A stretch of 64,000 nt of DNA. Source: Salminus brasiliensis. Its lineage: Eukaryota > Chordata > Actinopteri > Characiformes > Bryconidae. The translations under genes were made by a program, and so were the position numbers. The stretch is taken from assembly GCF_030463535.1 (NCBI RefSeq), contig NC_132891.1:10466949-10530948 (forward strand), written 5' to 3'. The notes under the pieces were generated by a model that saw only the letters and a list, made by a program, of their open reading frames with translations, had not been told where the DNA came from and searched no databases. Positions 42,663 to 48,440 of the stretch are shown in pieces (position 1 is the stretch's first letter; each line of letters starts with the position of its first letter).

Positions 42663-45600
42663 GGTTGTAACGCAACAAAAGTACCACAGAAAAAAACAAA
42701 AAAAGAAACACTATCCAATCAGAACACAGAGCATTTCCATATACGAGTCTTAAAGGCACAGTAACAAAAACAGCCTGAGCGGAGGTGCAGGAAAATAGTA
42801 AAATACAGGAAGAATGTAGGATATACGCTCTTTAAATAAACAGCCCTGAGCTGTAGTAGCTGACTCTGGGAATCAACAAGGGGACCGGTGTGCTCTCTAT
42901 GTGGGTTTGGTTACACTTTATTTTAAGGGTACATTTATAAAGTGATAAGTGCTTATCACCCGGATAAGAATCATCCCCTCGTGAGGTAAAGCATACATGC
43001 AAGACTAAAACCACGTCAACAAGTCGAGCATGGCTGTTACAGTACGGATCAAGTGGACGGGACGTACACAGGGAATGACACCTACTAATAAAATACCGCA
43101 ACAACACGGCCTTGGTCACAGCCAGTACCGTGTCAATTCCTGGAAATTTTGGAGGGACTATCTCTTCTCTCCACGTTGGCAGCTTTCCTGGCTTCACAGC
43201 TATCAAAAATGGTTTCAGGGCTGACTCACAAGTCCTGTCCCTCCTGCTTTCACGCCGACACGTCAACAGCGGCTCTCAGACAAAAATAGTGAGCGAGAAC
43301 ACACATTCAAAACGATAGGATCTGACCCGAGCACCAGAACTTAACGTATTCTGAAAATTGACCCAGTTCCTGGAGTCGGGAACACCTCGCAGCATTCACG
43401 GCTAAATGGAAAGCACTCAAATGTTATGATGACACCTAGCAACAGGGAAGCTGTGACCCGCTGTCTAGCGGAAAGGGGAACACCAGAATGGACAAAGCCT
43501 GGAAGTAGATGGCAGCTTTAACCCATGTGTCGTATCATGATCTCAATCGTGATGACAGAGCGCTGACTGGAATTCACTCGAACGGCAGAAAAGTACTCTT
43601 CATTATTGGGATGGCTGAGCAGATAAATATTTGGAGCTCCAACTTCCTTCCTCTTAGGAGTACAAGCTCATCTAATATCAGTCCAGGATTGTCTGAGTAA
43701 TGCGTTCAAGGTTGAGGCCCCTTTTTAAAACAGGGGGCTCTTCAAGGGTTATTCACTAACAGAACCATTAGAATCCTTGAATGATGCTTTTTTAAATACA
43801 AGGAAAGTCTCAGAGGAACATGTCGGATCATTTTTAGGGGATTGAATTGACCCTGGCATAATTGAACAATGAGCGTTTAAGTGACATACCGTAACCCTCA
43901 AACACTGCTGTGTCCTCTATTAAAAATAAAACCCCCTGTAAGTTAAACAGAGCTGTAAAACAGGCCAATTCCCAAACCCCAGCTTCACCCACTAGTCCAC
44001 TAGCGAAAGCCTTTTGAGGCTAAATGCAACGCCTTCTTCAGGAGAATATGGAAGCAAGGCTAAAAAGGCTAAAAGCTGATGCTAGCTGATCAGGTAAAGC
44101 ACGGCTTAGGGAAGGGTCAACTACAGAAAGTGCTGCTGCAGGTCTCAGAGCGGTGGCCGGGGGAGTCGTAACGGAAAGCCGGTACTAGGCTAAAAGCTAA
44201 CCCTAAAAGACCCTACTGCAATCACTACAGCTAGCTAACAGCATGCTGTGCTGACTGGACACTGAGAGGACCCAGAGAGGACAGCAACACTATCCAGTAA
44301 GCCTTAGGAATAATTACAAACAATAATTACAGTGTTCTTGTTACAGTGCTAAAACAGAGCTAAGCTATGTGAGCCATGATGGTGCCATACATCAGCCAAT
44401 AAGAGCAGGGCTTGTTTCAGTACTACACTTTTGTTGTTAAAGAGTGCTTGGCCTACAAAAATCTTAATAAATGTATCATTTTTTTCAGTTTTCAATAGAA
44501 GATTTTAGTTGAAGAGAAAAACAAGCATGATGTCTATCATCATTATCATATCATCCCCGTTCCAACTCTTTTTATTAGATTAAACCTCGTCAGACCAGAA
44601 CATGGATGATCCTTGATGGTCCTCGCATTTTCTAAACTCCTGAGCTGAACAATTTCTCTGTATTCCATATTTTTATTTACATATTTTACTTTACAAATTA
44701 GCCAGGATGTAGAAAACACTCCTTTCTCAGGGTTAGCTTTACACCTCGCAAGCCAGCCTGCAGTCCGCACCGGCCTGTAGATTTCTACACTTGTCGCTGC
44801 ATTTACAGTGCAAACGTATGGATGCCCTGTTGGCTTGTCACACGCAGACAGCGCTGTCCCCATGGTCCTGTCCTACTGTTTACCCAAGACCAAGGCAGGC
44901 CACCTGTCCAAACACACGGCCTCTCAGATTAAACGGTCAGCGGCACAGCCCTCTGTTTAGGTGTATTAACACCACTGCATAGTATTTTGTGTGTTTTGGG
45001 TTTTTGGGGTTTTTTTTTTTTTTGCTTACACAGAAGCTATTAAACACTGATAAGAAGAGGTACAGTCGTTGGCACAAGTTTGTAACCAATGAAGTAACAG
45101 AAGTTCGTAAGCTGAAATCAACAGTTTGCCATGCTGTTACTGTACCCTCCCTGCTCCCTGTATAGTGCACTTAGTTAAGTGTGTTAAACTACGGCTTCTA
45201 CATAATCTAATAGTGGACTAAATGTGCAGGAGGGAGTTGGTCAGCCTAGCAGCTAAATCCCCCGTGTCTTTCTGTTTACCATATAATGCACTATTTGGAC
45301 CCATAAAGTTCAGTACTTACATGTGCACTACAAAGGGAGTAGGGAGCTATTTGGGACTCACCCTACAGTACTATAGGCACCTACAATGGGTTTTCTCTAC
45401 TTAGATACACACTTTTCAGTGCAACAATGCAAGCCCAGGTTTCATAACATCTCCATGTCTGTGATGCCCATTTCATCACTGTTTCCTCTGGTGTGATAAT
45501 CCTCACATTGTGTTGTAACTTTTGTCTAGTCTGATCAGACTCAGAGCGGCTGTCTACAGTAACAACACTCTTCCCAATAAAACCCTTAGATGCTACTGTA

Positions 45601-46037
45601 AGAGTAAGAGTGAGCCCAACAGCCCACATTAACAAGGGTCCCACTGACAGAAAGGCTTCTGGCCATGTCCCTGTACAAATATGCAGGTGTGATCTCAGCT
45701 GTAATCAGCACTTCATCAGAGCAAGGTTAACCCTGCGTTACAGCAGGAGCTATAAGTAACGGTGAGGGTAACGGTAACGGTAGATAACCGTCCAGCCGTT
45801 GCTGGCACGTCCAAAAAACATCCACACATGGTTATAAACTTTCCCCACAGAGAGACAAACACGCAGCCACGGCAATAATCCACAGTAAAAGAGCGCCCGG
45901 AGTACTGAGAGCAACCCCGGCCAGAAGTAGCTTAGCGTGTCCGCCTCACGAAGCAACACCCCCGGCTACTGCGAGCCGACAGAGCCCGGTCTACCCCCGT
46001 CCTTATCGCCAGCGTTAACTTACCTACGAGACGTCAT
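6170..46037 (-). CDS. ptpn11: ptpn11 (SHP2) tyrosine phosphatase, whole gene span, 15 coding exons
   Basis: Cytoplasmic non-receptor tyrosine phosphatase acting downstream of receptor tyrosine kinases in Ras/MAPK signalling. The joined exons give 593 codons plus stop with every junction in frame and AG/GT at every intron. Domain order: N-SH2 (about residues 6-102, FLAR phosphate-binding Arg), C-SH2 (112-215, FLVRE), PTP domain (about 247-520) with KNRYKNILP pTyr loop, WPDHGVP loop (Asp about 424), [11 protein letters not shown]-loop (Cys about 458) and QTEAQY Q-loop, then a tail with EYSNIKY (Tyr about 541) and VYENL (Tyr about 575). The start [13 protein letters not shown] is SHP2-type; SHP1 begins MVRWFH. 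The tail lacks the proline-rich stretch of mammalian SHP2 and resembles SHP1 around EYxNIxYP. The divergence suggests teleost ptpn11b, but a/b assignment needs a tree. Intron 1 is 17.4 kb and intron 2 12.9 kb. Confidence 0.95.
6255..6719 (-). other. ptpn11 intron 14
   Basis: 465 bp, GTGAGT...CACCAG. It contains an A-run and otherwise nothing I recognise. Confidence 0.8.
6720..6820 (-). CDS. ptpn11: ptpn11 exon 14, C-terminal tail with first YxNI motif
   Basis: 101 nt, acceptor CATTTGCAG, donor GTGAGT. It encodes [20 protein letters not shown] and [13 protein letters not shown] plus two bases. EYSNIKY corresponds to the Tyr542 Grb2-type site of human SHP2, but the following residues resemble SHP1 (NIxYPxMxNAxA) and the proline-rich segment is absent. 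If the donor is not used, translation stops one codon later (SSSV then TGA), giving a truncated tail. Confidence 0.88.
6821..8386 (-). other. ptpn11 intron 13
   Basis: About 1.57 kb, GTACGC...TTTGCAG. AT-rich in its middle, with a poly-T stretch near 7980. No transposon family was recognised and no extra exon between the PTP domain and the tail was found. Confidence 0.8.
8387..8538 (-). CDS. ptpn11: ptpn11 exon 13, end of PTP domain (Q-loop)
   Basis: 152 nt, acceptor TTCCCTTTAG, donor GTACGC. It encodes [20 protein letters not shown], then [20 protein letters not shown] and [16 protein letters not shown] is the Q-loop, with the Gln that positions the hydrolytic water. It is separated from exon 12 by only 173 bp. 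Confidence 0.96.
8712..8779 (-). CDS. ptpn11: ptpn11 exon 12, P-loop Arg
   Basis: 68 nt, acceptor TTTTACAG, donor GTATGC. It completes Ser and encodes [20 protein letters not shown] plus RQG, so the active-site signature [10 protein letters not shown] is split across exons 11 and 12 exactly as in mammals. The P-loop Arg (about 464) is intact. Confidence 0.96.
8780..9592 (-). other. ptpn11 intron 11
   Basis: 813 bp. It contains a truncated SINE (9000-9118) and, from about 9120 to 9490, a copy of a fish repeat family carrying AAAGTCAATGTAAA and TTTCTATTGGTCC, also present near 52700 and 60380. Confidence 0.7.
9000..9118 (-). mobile_element. Truncated tRNA-derived SINE
   Basis: On the minus strand it starts GGCTCAGCGGTCTGATGTGC (A-box-like) followed 31 bases later by AGTTCAAATCCC (B-box-like), the internal Pol III promoter of a tRNA-derived head. 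It then runs into the SINE body (GAGAGAGCGCAATTGGCC-type). No CCA end or tRNA fold is expected to be functional. Confidence 0.75.
9593..9747 (-). CDS. ptpn11: ptpn11 exon 11, WPD loop and catalytic Cys
   Basis: 155 nt, acceptor TTCGTAG, donor GTAGTA. It encodes [20 protein letters not shown] and ends TGPVVVHC plus two bases of Ser. It carries the WPD general-acid Asp and the catalytic Cys (about 458). The length equals the form lacking the four-residue ALLQ insertion known from human isoform 597. [20 protein letters not shown] is reminiscent of SHP1. A second AG 13 bases inside the exon was rejected because it breaks the frame. Confidence 0.94.
9854..9985 (-). CDS. ptpn11: ptpn11 exon 10, PTP domain
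   Basis: 132 nt, acceptor GTCCACAG, donor GTAAGA, phase 0. It encodes [20 protein letters not shown], then [20 protein letters not shown] and CTDR. KCVxYWP is conserved in SHP1 and SHP2; the rest is more diverged than in most vertebrate SHP2 proteins. Confidence 0.95.
9986..10340 (-). other. ptpn11 intron 9
   Basis: 355 bp, GTAAGG...CCACAG, no recognisable repeat. Confidence 0.8.
10341..10496 (-). CDS. ptpn11: ptpn11 exon 9, PTP domain
   Basis: 156 nt (52 codons), against 159 nt in human as I recall it, so one codon shorter. Acceptor TTCCACAG, donor GTAAGG. It opens with a diverged loop ([13 protein letters not shown]), then [20 protein letters not shown] and ends [13 protein letters not shown]. 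The loop after INANYI is the most variable part of the SHP catalytic domain, consistent with the one-codon length difference. Confidence 0.95.
10797..10876 (-). CDS. ptpn11: ptpn11 exon 8, PTP domain
   Basis: 80 nt, acceptor GTTTCAG, donor GTGAGT. It encodes [20 protein letters not shown] followed by [16 protein letters not shown] is a standard PTP motif; human SHP2 has SDYINANIIM, so the Tyr here is closer to SHP1 and other PTPs. Confidence 0.95.
11006..11102 (-). CDS. ptpn11: ptpn11 exon 7, PTP pTyr-recognition loop
   Basis: 97 nt, acceptor ATCTTAG, donor GTGAGT. It encodes [20 protein letters not shown] and then [12 protein letters not shown], the substrate phosphotyrosine-recognition loop of classical PTPs. 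Ends in phase 1, completing a Phe codon with exon 8. Confidence 0.96.
11103..11484 (-). other. ptpn11 intron 6
   Basis: 382 bp, GTAGTA...TCTTAG, nothing recognisable inside. Confidence 0.8.
11485..11598 (-). CDS. ptpn11: ptpn11 exon 6, SH2-PTP linker
   Basis: 114 nt, acceptor AATGGCAG, donor GTAGTA. It encodes [20 protein letters not shown] and continues [18 protein letters not shown], the helical linker and the first helix of the PTP domain (GFWEEFE). Phase 0 at both ends, as in human. Confidence 0.96.
11735..11851 (-). CDS. ptpn11: ptpn11 exon 5, C-SH2 domain second part
   Basis: 117 nt, acceptor TTTCTGCAG, donor GTCAGT, phase 0 at both ends. It encodes [20 protein letters not shown] and then [19 protein letters not shown]. 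This matches the end of the SHP2 C-SH2 domain (human [20 protein letters not shown]). Confidence 0.96.
11978..12318. mobile_element. hAT-like MITE (TIR GGGCAATATG) in ptpn11 intron 4
   Basis: Left end CAGCTGGGCAATATGACGAT and right end CCATATTGCCCAGCCC are inverted repeats about 335 bp apart. The interior (TTTATCGTATTGTGATAA) is typical of abundant non-autonomous fish hAT-type elements. It has no coding capacity. Confidence 0.75.
12319..12600. repeat. Short interspersed MITE-like repeat (GGGTTCTT/AAGAACC type)
   Basis: AAGGGGTTCTTCAATTTG and related GGAACCTTCAAG / AAAGAACC motifs recur at about 26145, 27420, 34630 and 43735 in this window, indicating a dispersed family. Boundaries are uncertain. 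Confidence 0.45.
13060..13136 (+). mobile_element. SINE tail (TCTGGATAAGAGTGTCTGCTAAATG type)
   Basis: ACTCTGGATAAGAGTGTCTG followed by CTAAATGCTAAATGTAAATA is the conserved 3' segment of several fish SINE families. Confidence 0.65.
13168..13360 (-). CDS. ptpn11: ptpn11 exon 4, C-SH2 domain first part
   Basis: 193 nt, acceptor TTCTTTCAG, donor GTATGG. It encodes [20 protein letters not shown], then [19 protein letters not shown] and a variable loop ([12 protein letters not shown]), ending [13 protein letters not shown] carries the second SH2 phosphate-binding Arg. The variable loop is typical of the acidic/basic loop of the SHP C-SH2 domain. Confidence 0.96.
13630..14560 (-). mobile_element. 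Tc1-like transposon relic, split by a LINE insertion
   Basis: CACTACCGGTCAAAAGTTTT at 13632-13651 is a Tc1-like terminal sequence. After the LINE segment, 14055-14460 carries antisense remains of a known fish Tc1-like transposase (AGCAATGGCTTTCTTACTGA, CACCTGTCAAACCTGCA, AATGGAAACTGG, GAGCCGCCTATCACA). Stops and deletions make it non-coding. Confidence 0.65.
13690..14054 (+). mobile_element. L2-clade LINE 3' fragment
   Basis: The plus strand encodes the end of an L2-type ORF2: [20 protein letters not shown], then [20 protein letters not shown], to a stop. It is followed by the characteristic 3' UTR end GTAAAGCACTTTGTGAGATG and AAAAGTGCTATATAAATAAA. It is inserted in the Tc1-like relic, so it is younger than that. 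Confidence 0.8.
14561..15475 (-). other. ptpn11 intron 3, remaining part
   Basis: Between the Tc1 relic and exon 3. No recognised repeat, and no conserved coding frame despite several short open frames. Confidence 0.6.
15476..15670 (-). CDS. ptpn11: ptpn11 exon 3, N-SH2 second half
   Basis: 195 nt, phase preserved, donor AG|GTAGAA. It encodes [20 protein letters not shown], then [16 protein letters not shown] and ends [13 protein letters not shown]. The [17 protein letters not shown] stretch includes the residues that form the autoinhibitory N-SH2/PTP interface in SHP2 (equivalents of human Asp61, Ala72 and Glu76), all unchanged here, so normal autoinhibition is expected. Confidence 0.97.
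16250..17160 (-). mobile_element. Decayed Tc1-like transposase pseudogene
   Basis: The minus strand at 16984-16676 reads [20 protein letters not shown], then [13 protein letters not shown] and later [20 protein letters not shown]. This matches the Tc1 transposase layout in which the run LKFAxxHLDxxxxFWxxVLWTDE and GGGSVMVWGCF occur; the catalytic DE is lost (WTKFK). Frameshifts and stops occur throughout. It lies in ptpn11 intron 2, same strand. Confidence 0.75.
17310..17832 (+). mobile_element. Non-LTR retrotransposon 3' end (CR1/L2/Rex-like)
   Basis: The plus strand has AACATCCTTACAGACTGG...GTCTGGCAGACGCTACAGA, readable as [20 protein letters not shown] then [11 protein letters not shown] and a stop, a typical LINE ORF2 end. 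The 3' tail ends TACTTGGCCAATAAACCTGA followed by short TTCTGA repeats, as in fish LINE families. Confidence 0.7.
17833..19110. other. ptpn11 intron 2 segment with GC-rich unique island
   Basis: About 18340-18600 is GC-rich and free of recognised repeats (CGGGAGCGGTGGAGCCAGGG, GGCCGGAGGACTGCTGCAAA). It could be a conserved regulatory element; nothing coding was found. Confidence 0.4.
19111..19632. repeat. 522-bp duplication, copy 1
   Basis: Nearly identical to 21437-21959 (about a dozen differences by eye), same orientation. It spans CAAAAGTAGGCTTGGGACAC to GAGGAAAGCGTTGGGTT and takes in a SINE-tail-like block and the start of a SINE body. Confidence 0.9.
19490..19832 (-). mobile_element. 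tRNA-headed SINE
   Basis: The right end, read on the minus strand, starts TGGTATAGTGTAGTGGGTAA (A-box region) and has GGTTTGATTCCC (B-box), then the family body with GGGAGAGAGCACCATCTATG on the plus strand. Confidence 0.7.
19840..20030 (-). mobile_element. tRNA-headed SINE, second type
   Basis: The plus strand shows TTTTATCCAAAGCCAATTTA, TTGTCCAATGACTGCC, GGTGTGCTTGCCTGGCC, and a right end that on the minus strand reads GTGTAGTGTAGTAGGTAACA (tRNA-like head, A-box). The body is the conserved SINE core-like block. Same strand as the preceding SINE. Confidence 0.65.
20461..20782. mobile_element. hAT-like MITE (TIR AGAGCTGAGCGATATGG)
   Basis: Left TAGAGCTGAGCGATATGG and right TCATATTACCCAGCTCTACT are inverted repeats about 320 bp apart, with interior ATCACGATATTTAAAGACAT. 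Same superfamily as 11978-12318. Confidence 0.75.
21130..21320 (+). mobile_element. LINE endonuclease fragment
   Basis: The plus strand reads [20 protein letters not shown] in one frame. TETW is the hallmark of the apurinic endonuclease domain of L2/CR1-type LINEs. A shorter diverged duplicate of the left part lies at 20383-20480 (TGGTGGCTGGTGGGCTCTG). Confidence 0.6.
21437..21959. repeat. 522-bp duplication, copy 2
   Basis: Second copy of 19111-19632, 2.3 kb away. The SINE present at the right end of copy 1 is truncated here at GTGTTGGGTTTACC, so the duplicated unit ends inside the SINE body. Confidence 0.9.
21960..24478. other. ptpn11 intron 2 unique segment
   Basis: Mostly non-repetitive. 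The part at 23090-23220 (TAATGCTCTTTTAAGGCGAG, CCTTTGTAATTACC, GAAACTAATTGTC) has several TAAT homeodomain-type cores and no repeat signature, a possible enhancer. A short CA run is at 22386-22406 and an AAAGA-rich run at 23660-23695. Confidence 0.4.
24479..24775 (-). mobile_element. SINE body, same family as 4840-5150
   Basis: CCGCCAATTAACCCACCCTT, CTCCTCCGATACATGGAAAG, GTTCAGAGGAAAGTGCCGGG and GAAAGAGCGCCTTCTACCCA follow the order seen in the copy at 57975. The tRNA head is missing. Confidence 0.65.
25123..25155. repeat. C17-A16 homopolymer junction
   Basis: Seventeen C followed directly by about sixteen A. Likely prone to assembly error. Confidence 0.9.
25170..26700. other. ptpn11 intron 2 unique segment
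   Basis: 25200-25560 has no recognised repeat and has a composition (TAAGAATTATTGGAGCAGAA, GATTGATCTTAAAAGCCAC) like vertebrate conserved non-coding DNA. 25720-26060 is GC-rich with an open frame of 147 codons that has no recognised domain and no clear splice context, so I do not call it a gene. Confidence 0.35.
26703..27152 (+). mobile_element. MITE-A, nearly complete copy
   Basis: Begins ATAAAAGTATTGGGACACCT and ends CATTTGGACATATAGTGTA. Interior blocks GATTTGATTGCATTCAGTGA, AACTCATCCCAAAAGTATTG and CAATGCTGGGGAGCGTTATA are shared with copies at 29902, 46975 (reverse) and 61575 (reverse). Small, non-coding, AT-ended: a DNA-transposon-derived MITE. Confidence 0.75.
27153..28540. other. ptpn11 intron 2, segment next to exon 2
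   Basis: Contains a GGTTCTTCCCTAAAGA-type short repeat near 27440 and the poly-C tract. No exon other than exon 2 was found. Confidence 0.5.
27859..27881. repeat. Poly-C tract
   Basis: About 23 consecutive C, in ptpn11 intron 2. Confidence 0.95.
28541..28663 (-). CDS. ptpn11: ptpn11 exon 2, N-SH2 domain first half
   Basis: 123 nt, acceptor TTGGTCCAG, donor GTGTGG. It encodes [20 protein letters not shown] and continues through [20 protein letters not shown], the conserved start of the SHP2 N-SH2 domain including the phosphotyrosine-binding Arg of FLAR (about residue 32). It sits alone between introns 1 and 2, about 13 kb from exon 3. Confidence 0.97.
28664..29901. other. ptpn11 intron 1, segment next to exon 2
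   Basis: No recognised repeat or coding exon. The polypyrimidine tract and TTTGGTCCAG acceptor of exon 2 lie at 28664-28680. Confidence 0.5.
29902..30335 (+). mobile_element. MITE-A, second copy
   Basis: Begins CAATATATAGGCAAAAGTAT, TTGGGACACCTGCTCATTCA, with the family blocks GGATTTGATTGCATTCAGCA and AGCTCAATGCTGGGGGCTTT. The right terminus is worn away after GGCAATAACTGG. Confidence 0.75.
31440..31830 (+). mobile_element. Probable LINE 3' end
   Basis: Ends GGAACTGCAAAGTAAGAATTT then CATTGTACAGT, a common 3' terminus of fish non-LTR elements. A TA run (31660-31684) sits in the middle. No readable reverse transcriptase. Confidence 0.45.
32460..32925 (+). mobile_element. Probable retrotransposon 3' end
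   Basis: Ends GATGACAATAAAGTTAAATTGAATTG with a few TTGAA repeats, a typical fish LINE/SINE tail. The upstream part is decayed. Confidence 0.5.
33370..33780. mobile_element. Unclassified DNA-transposon-like repeat
   Basis: ATCAGAATATTATGACCACC followed by CAGCTGACACTAGTGAGACG and GGGGCATGGACTG resembles a widespread fish element near the Tc1 group, but I cannot place it. No coding frame. Confidence 0.4.
33781..35340. other. ptpn11 intron 1 segment
   Basis: No gene seen. It contains one GGTCCTTTACCAATCCGAAGG / AAAAGTGGTTCT short-repeat copy near 34640. Confidence 0.45.
35356..35384. repeat. (CA)n microsatellite
   Basis: About 14 units. Confidence 0.95.
35460..35960. promoter_or_regulatory. 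CpG-dotted island inside ptpn11 intron 1
   Basis: CG dinucleotides cluster here (GACGACACGGC, ATCGATAAGCAATCGCTC, GGCCGGAGC, GAGCCGCCC, CAGCCGGCGAGC, CTCGCTCTCTCGC, GACACGGCGTCAGCGC) in otherwise CpG-poor intron. It also holds a G run (35634-35644) and a GGT array (about 35698-35722). It may be an alternative promoter or the first exon of an antisense or non-coding transcript. No coding exon identified. Confidence 0.35.
36061..38107. other. ptpn11 intron 1 segment
   Basis: No gene or well-defined repeat apart from the palindromic remnant at 36553-36589. Confidence 0.45.
36553..36589. mobile_element. Minimal inverted-repeat remnant of the hAT-like MITE
   Basis: GGCTGGGAAATATGATA and its near-complement TATCACCCAGCC stand only a few bases apart, making a 37-bp near-palindrome. 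The arms match the TIRs of 11978-12318. Confidence 0.65.
38108..38745. mobile_element. hAT-like non-autonomous element (CCGATACCGATACC type)
   Basis: The left end GTGTTGCACCGATACCGATA and the right region GTTGGTATCGGTATCGGTAC are in inverted orientation about 600 bp apart. ATCGGT-rich ends of this form are a common class of hAT-type elements in fish. Interior AT-rich and non-coding. Confidence 0.65.
39852..39897. repeat. (TA)n microsatellite
   Basis: About 23 units. Confidence 0.95.
39905..40010. mobile_element. Fragment of a hAT-like element (CCAGTGGATCGAGACTGG type)
   Basis: ATGCCCCAATCTAATCCAGT followed by GGGGCCGATCTAGGCA and GGATCGGATATTGGC is a recognisable dispersed fish repeat end, adjoining the TA array. 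Confidence 0.5.
40430..40922. repeat. ~490-bp purine-only-like (GA)n / GAGAA tract
   Basis: Almost all A and G on the plus strand, including two pure (GA) runs (about 40516-40561 and 40701-40743) joined by irregular GAGAATGAGA sequence. The long Leu/Ser open frames on the opposite strand are by-products of the repeat. Confidence 0.95.
40963..41009. repeat. (CA)n microsatellite beside the GA tract
   Basis: About 22 units with one interruption (CAGACA). Confidence 0.95.
41900..42460. repeat. Imperfect three-copy tandem repeat
   Basis: The block GGGCTACACTAACATTAAAG followed by GG(C/T)CCATATCATAGAAAA occurs near 41955 (diverged), 42113 and 42393, each preceded by CTTTTAAT/CCCTTTAAT and accompanied by CTTACTTTTGGTTTTCA-like sequence. 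Spacings of roughly 160 and 280 bp indicate an unequal triplication. Confidence 0.7.
42581..42660. repeat. (CA)15-(TA)25 compound microsatellite
   Basis: CA units (42581-42610) pass directly into TA units (42611-42660). Confidence 0.95.
42661..45759. other. ptpn11 intron 1, segment next to exon 1
   Basis: No exon or family recognised apart from a short GGGGGCTCTTCAAGGG-type repeat near 43735. Several short open frames lack splice context or conserved motifs. Confidence 0.45.
46024..46037 (-). CDS. ptpn11: ptpn11 coding exon 1 (start codon)
   Basis: Fourteen coding bases from the ATG, encoding MTSR plus the first two bases of Arg5, followed by a perfect GTAAGT donor. The length and phase equal what I recall for the first coding exon of human PTPN11. 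The AG joins the G opening exon 2 to restore MTSRRWFHPN. No other in-frame start is needed. The surrounding sequence is CpG-dotted, as expected of a vertebrate first exon. Confidence 0.93.
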
Positions 46038-46105
46038 AGCGGTTTAAGCGGCTGTCAGAGGTCGGTGAATGGAAGGGGAAAGTCAGGTGGAGAGAGCCTA
46101 CCCCC

Positions 46106-46147
46106 CTTGTATGTGTGTGTGTGTGTGTGTGTATGTGTGTGTGTGTA
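46106..46147. repeat. (TG)n microsatellite near the ptpn11 start
   Basis: About 20 TG units with an A interruption, 70 bp upstream of the start codon. Confidence 0.9.
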
Positions 46148-46374
46148 TTGTATATGTGTGTGAGCTGAGGGAGGGCGTTTAGAGGAGCTGAAGCACTGCA
46201 GCTCACTCCGCCTCTCCTGCTGCCACACTCACTTTCACAGCGAATGGCAGTCTACCCGCTCTCAGCTCCAACACTGGGAGGTATCAGGTTCTTCTGAGAG
46301 CATGACAGCTCAGGGATGATGAGTCTTTTAACCTCCAAGGAATCAAGGAAAATAGTATCTTGCTATTTAGTCGA

Positions 46375-46965
<591 letters not shown>

Positions 46966-46974
46966 TAATTTGCA

Positions 46975-47245
46975 CCCATCACTGATATAGATGTGCAAAT
47001 GCAACGCACAGCTTGTCTAAGCCCTGTTAAAAAATCTTGCTAATAGAATAGGATTTTCTGAATCAGATATCCACCTGTTGGCACCATGCCTAATGCCAGA
47101 CGTAGGCTACAGGTGTATGGAGCCCCCCAGCACTGAGCTGTGGAGAACTGTGCTCTCTGGAATGATGGATGGTGCTCCATCCAGTACTTTTGGGATGAGT
47201 TGGGGAGTTGGTGATGAGGTAGGATGTACCTTTCAAAGAGGGAGC
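46975..47245 (-). mobile_element. MITE-A, reverse partial copy
   Basis: TTGGCACCATGCCTAATGCC, AGCACTGAGCTGTGGAGAAC and ACTTTTGGGATGAGTTGGGG are the reverse of the family blocks at 26703-27152. It directly abuts the GATA/GACA array. Confidence 0.7.
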
Positions 47246-47384
47246 TTTTGGAGGCATTTAACCACCCCTGTAAGCATTCTGACTTGGTAAGTGGAGAGCT
47301 CGACACTCTCAATTACTTATTTGCGTCTTAATTTAAGGTAATGAAGGTAGTTGAAAGCTTTCCAGCTCGCAAATTCCCCTTATT

Positions 47385-47770
47385 TAAATATCATTAAGAC
47401 ATGGCAGTGAAGGGCAAATGTGGCAAGATCTGGAGGACCAACACAACTCTCCAATTTTCCAACAGAACTGCTCACATGCTTTGATGATTTTAGTAAAAAT
47501 CTGCAAATTCAGCAAAATAATAAGCATTCAAGAAACTGAAACTGAAAAGCCTGGCTTTCACAACACGGCAATGATCTAAAACACCTCACGATTCACAGAG
47601 AACTGCATCAAGAAGAGCAGCATGAAGCTTTTGGGATGGCTCTCACACTCCCCTGCCTTGAACATCTGAGAGTAGATATTAAGCATGCTGTGCAGCAAGG
47701 CAACCCAGAAGCGTCCTGTATGGAAGAGCGGGTGAAATTCTTAAAACAAGAACAGGATGACTCCTAACCT
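47385..47770 (+). mobile_element. Transposase-derived relic, Tc1-like candidate
   Basis: The plus strand gives a patchy frame, NDLKHLTIHRELHQEEQHEA, followed by HLRVDIKHAVQQGNPEAS, loosely like the NDPKH...E-containing C-terminal half of Tc1 transposases. Identity is low and the claim is tentative. Confidence 0.35.
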
Positions 47771-48054
47771 TCTTTTTTTTAATCAAATGCAAAGTATCTG
47801 TGCTTAGATATTAAAAGTGTTAAAGTGTTGTTTGTGGTGCTGAAGTTTACTTGTGTTTACTTAAAAAACACAGTGTTGAATTTAGCCAAAGGTGCCGAAA
47901 AACCTTTGCACACACCGTTGCACACAACCTGTATAGATGCATAGATAGTAGTAGATAGTAGGGATATAGTATCAGTAGGTAGATTGGTAGTACACAACTA
48001 TTTAATGGTTTAAAGTGGATTTCATATTAATGATCTTATTGGTGGTGCAAAATT

Positions 48055-48440
48055 AATCTCTGAGCACAGATAATGGCTATTCATTCATTCATTTATTCAT
48101 CCAAAAAGGCAAAAAAATGCATCCTTTGTTACCATGACCCTATGTTTATTGCTGCATCATCATTTTGGATTTCTATGTGTAATGTAACACTCCAGATATC
48201 CTCCTACAATGACCATTCAAGTAACTCCACCATGGAATGGCTCAAAGAAAGTAATGGTGAGTTCTTGAAAGGCCTGTACATGCAAGAAACCCCTAGATTT
48301 CACACGGCTGAAAGAATTCTGCATGGAGGAGTGGGGAAAAACTATAGGAAACTTCTAAATTAGGTTATTTCAGCCAAACAGGGTCACACCGGGTATTAAG
48401 GCATGGGGTGTCCAAACATTTTCCTCATTAGGAATTAGAA
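48055..48440 (+). mobile_element. Unclassified dispersed-repeat relic
   Basis: GAAAGGCCTGTACATGCAAG, GGCTGAAAGAATTCTGCATG and GGGGTGTCCAAACATTTTC are blocks I recall from a repeat family common in fish. A 96-codon open frame overlaps but has no recognised domain. Confidence 0.4.

Larger units (their letters stand above)
45760..46260 (-). promoter_or_regulatory. Probable ptpn11 promoter / CpG-dotted first-exon region
   Basis: The sequence around the start codon is clearly richer in CpG than its surroundings (many CG dinucleotides from about 45760 to 46060, including the start of intron 1). A TG-rich microsatellite (46106-46147) lies where the 5' UTR or core promoter would be. No TATA box is obvious. 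Transcription start is not resolvable from sequence alone. Confidence 0.5.

Noticed and set aside
6170..46037. Identity as ptpn6 (SHP1)
   Set aside because: Exon 1 (MTSR) and the RWFHPNITG start of exon 2, plus N-SH2 sequence, are SHP2-type; only the tail and a few PTP stretches are SHP1-like.
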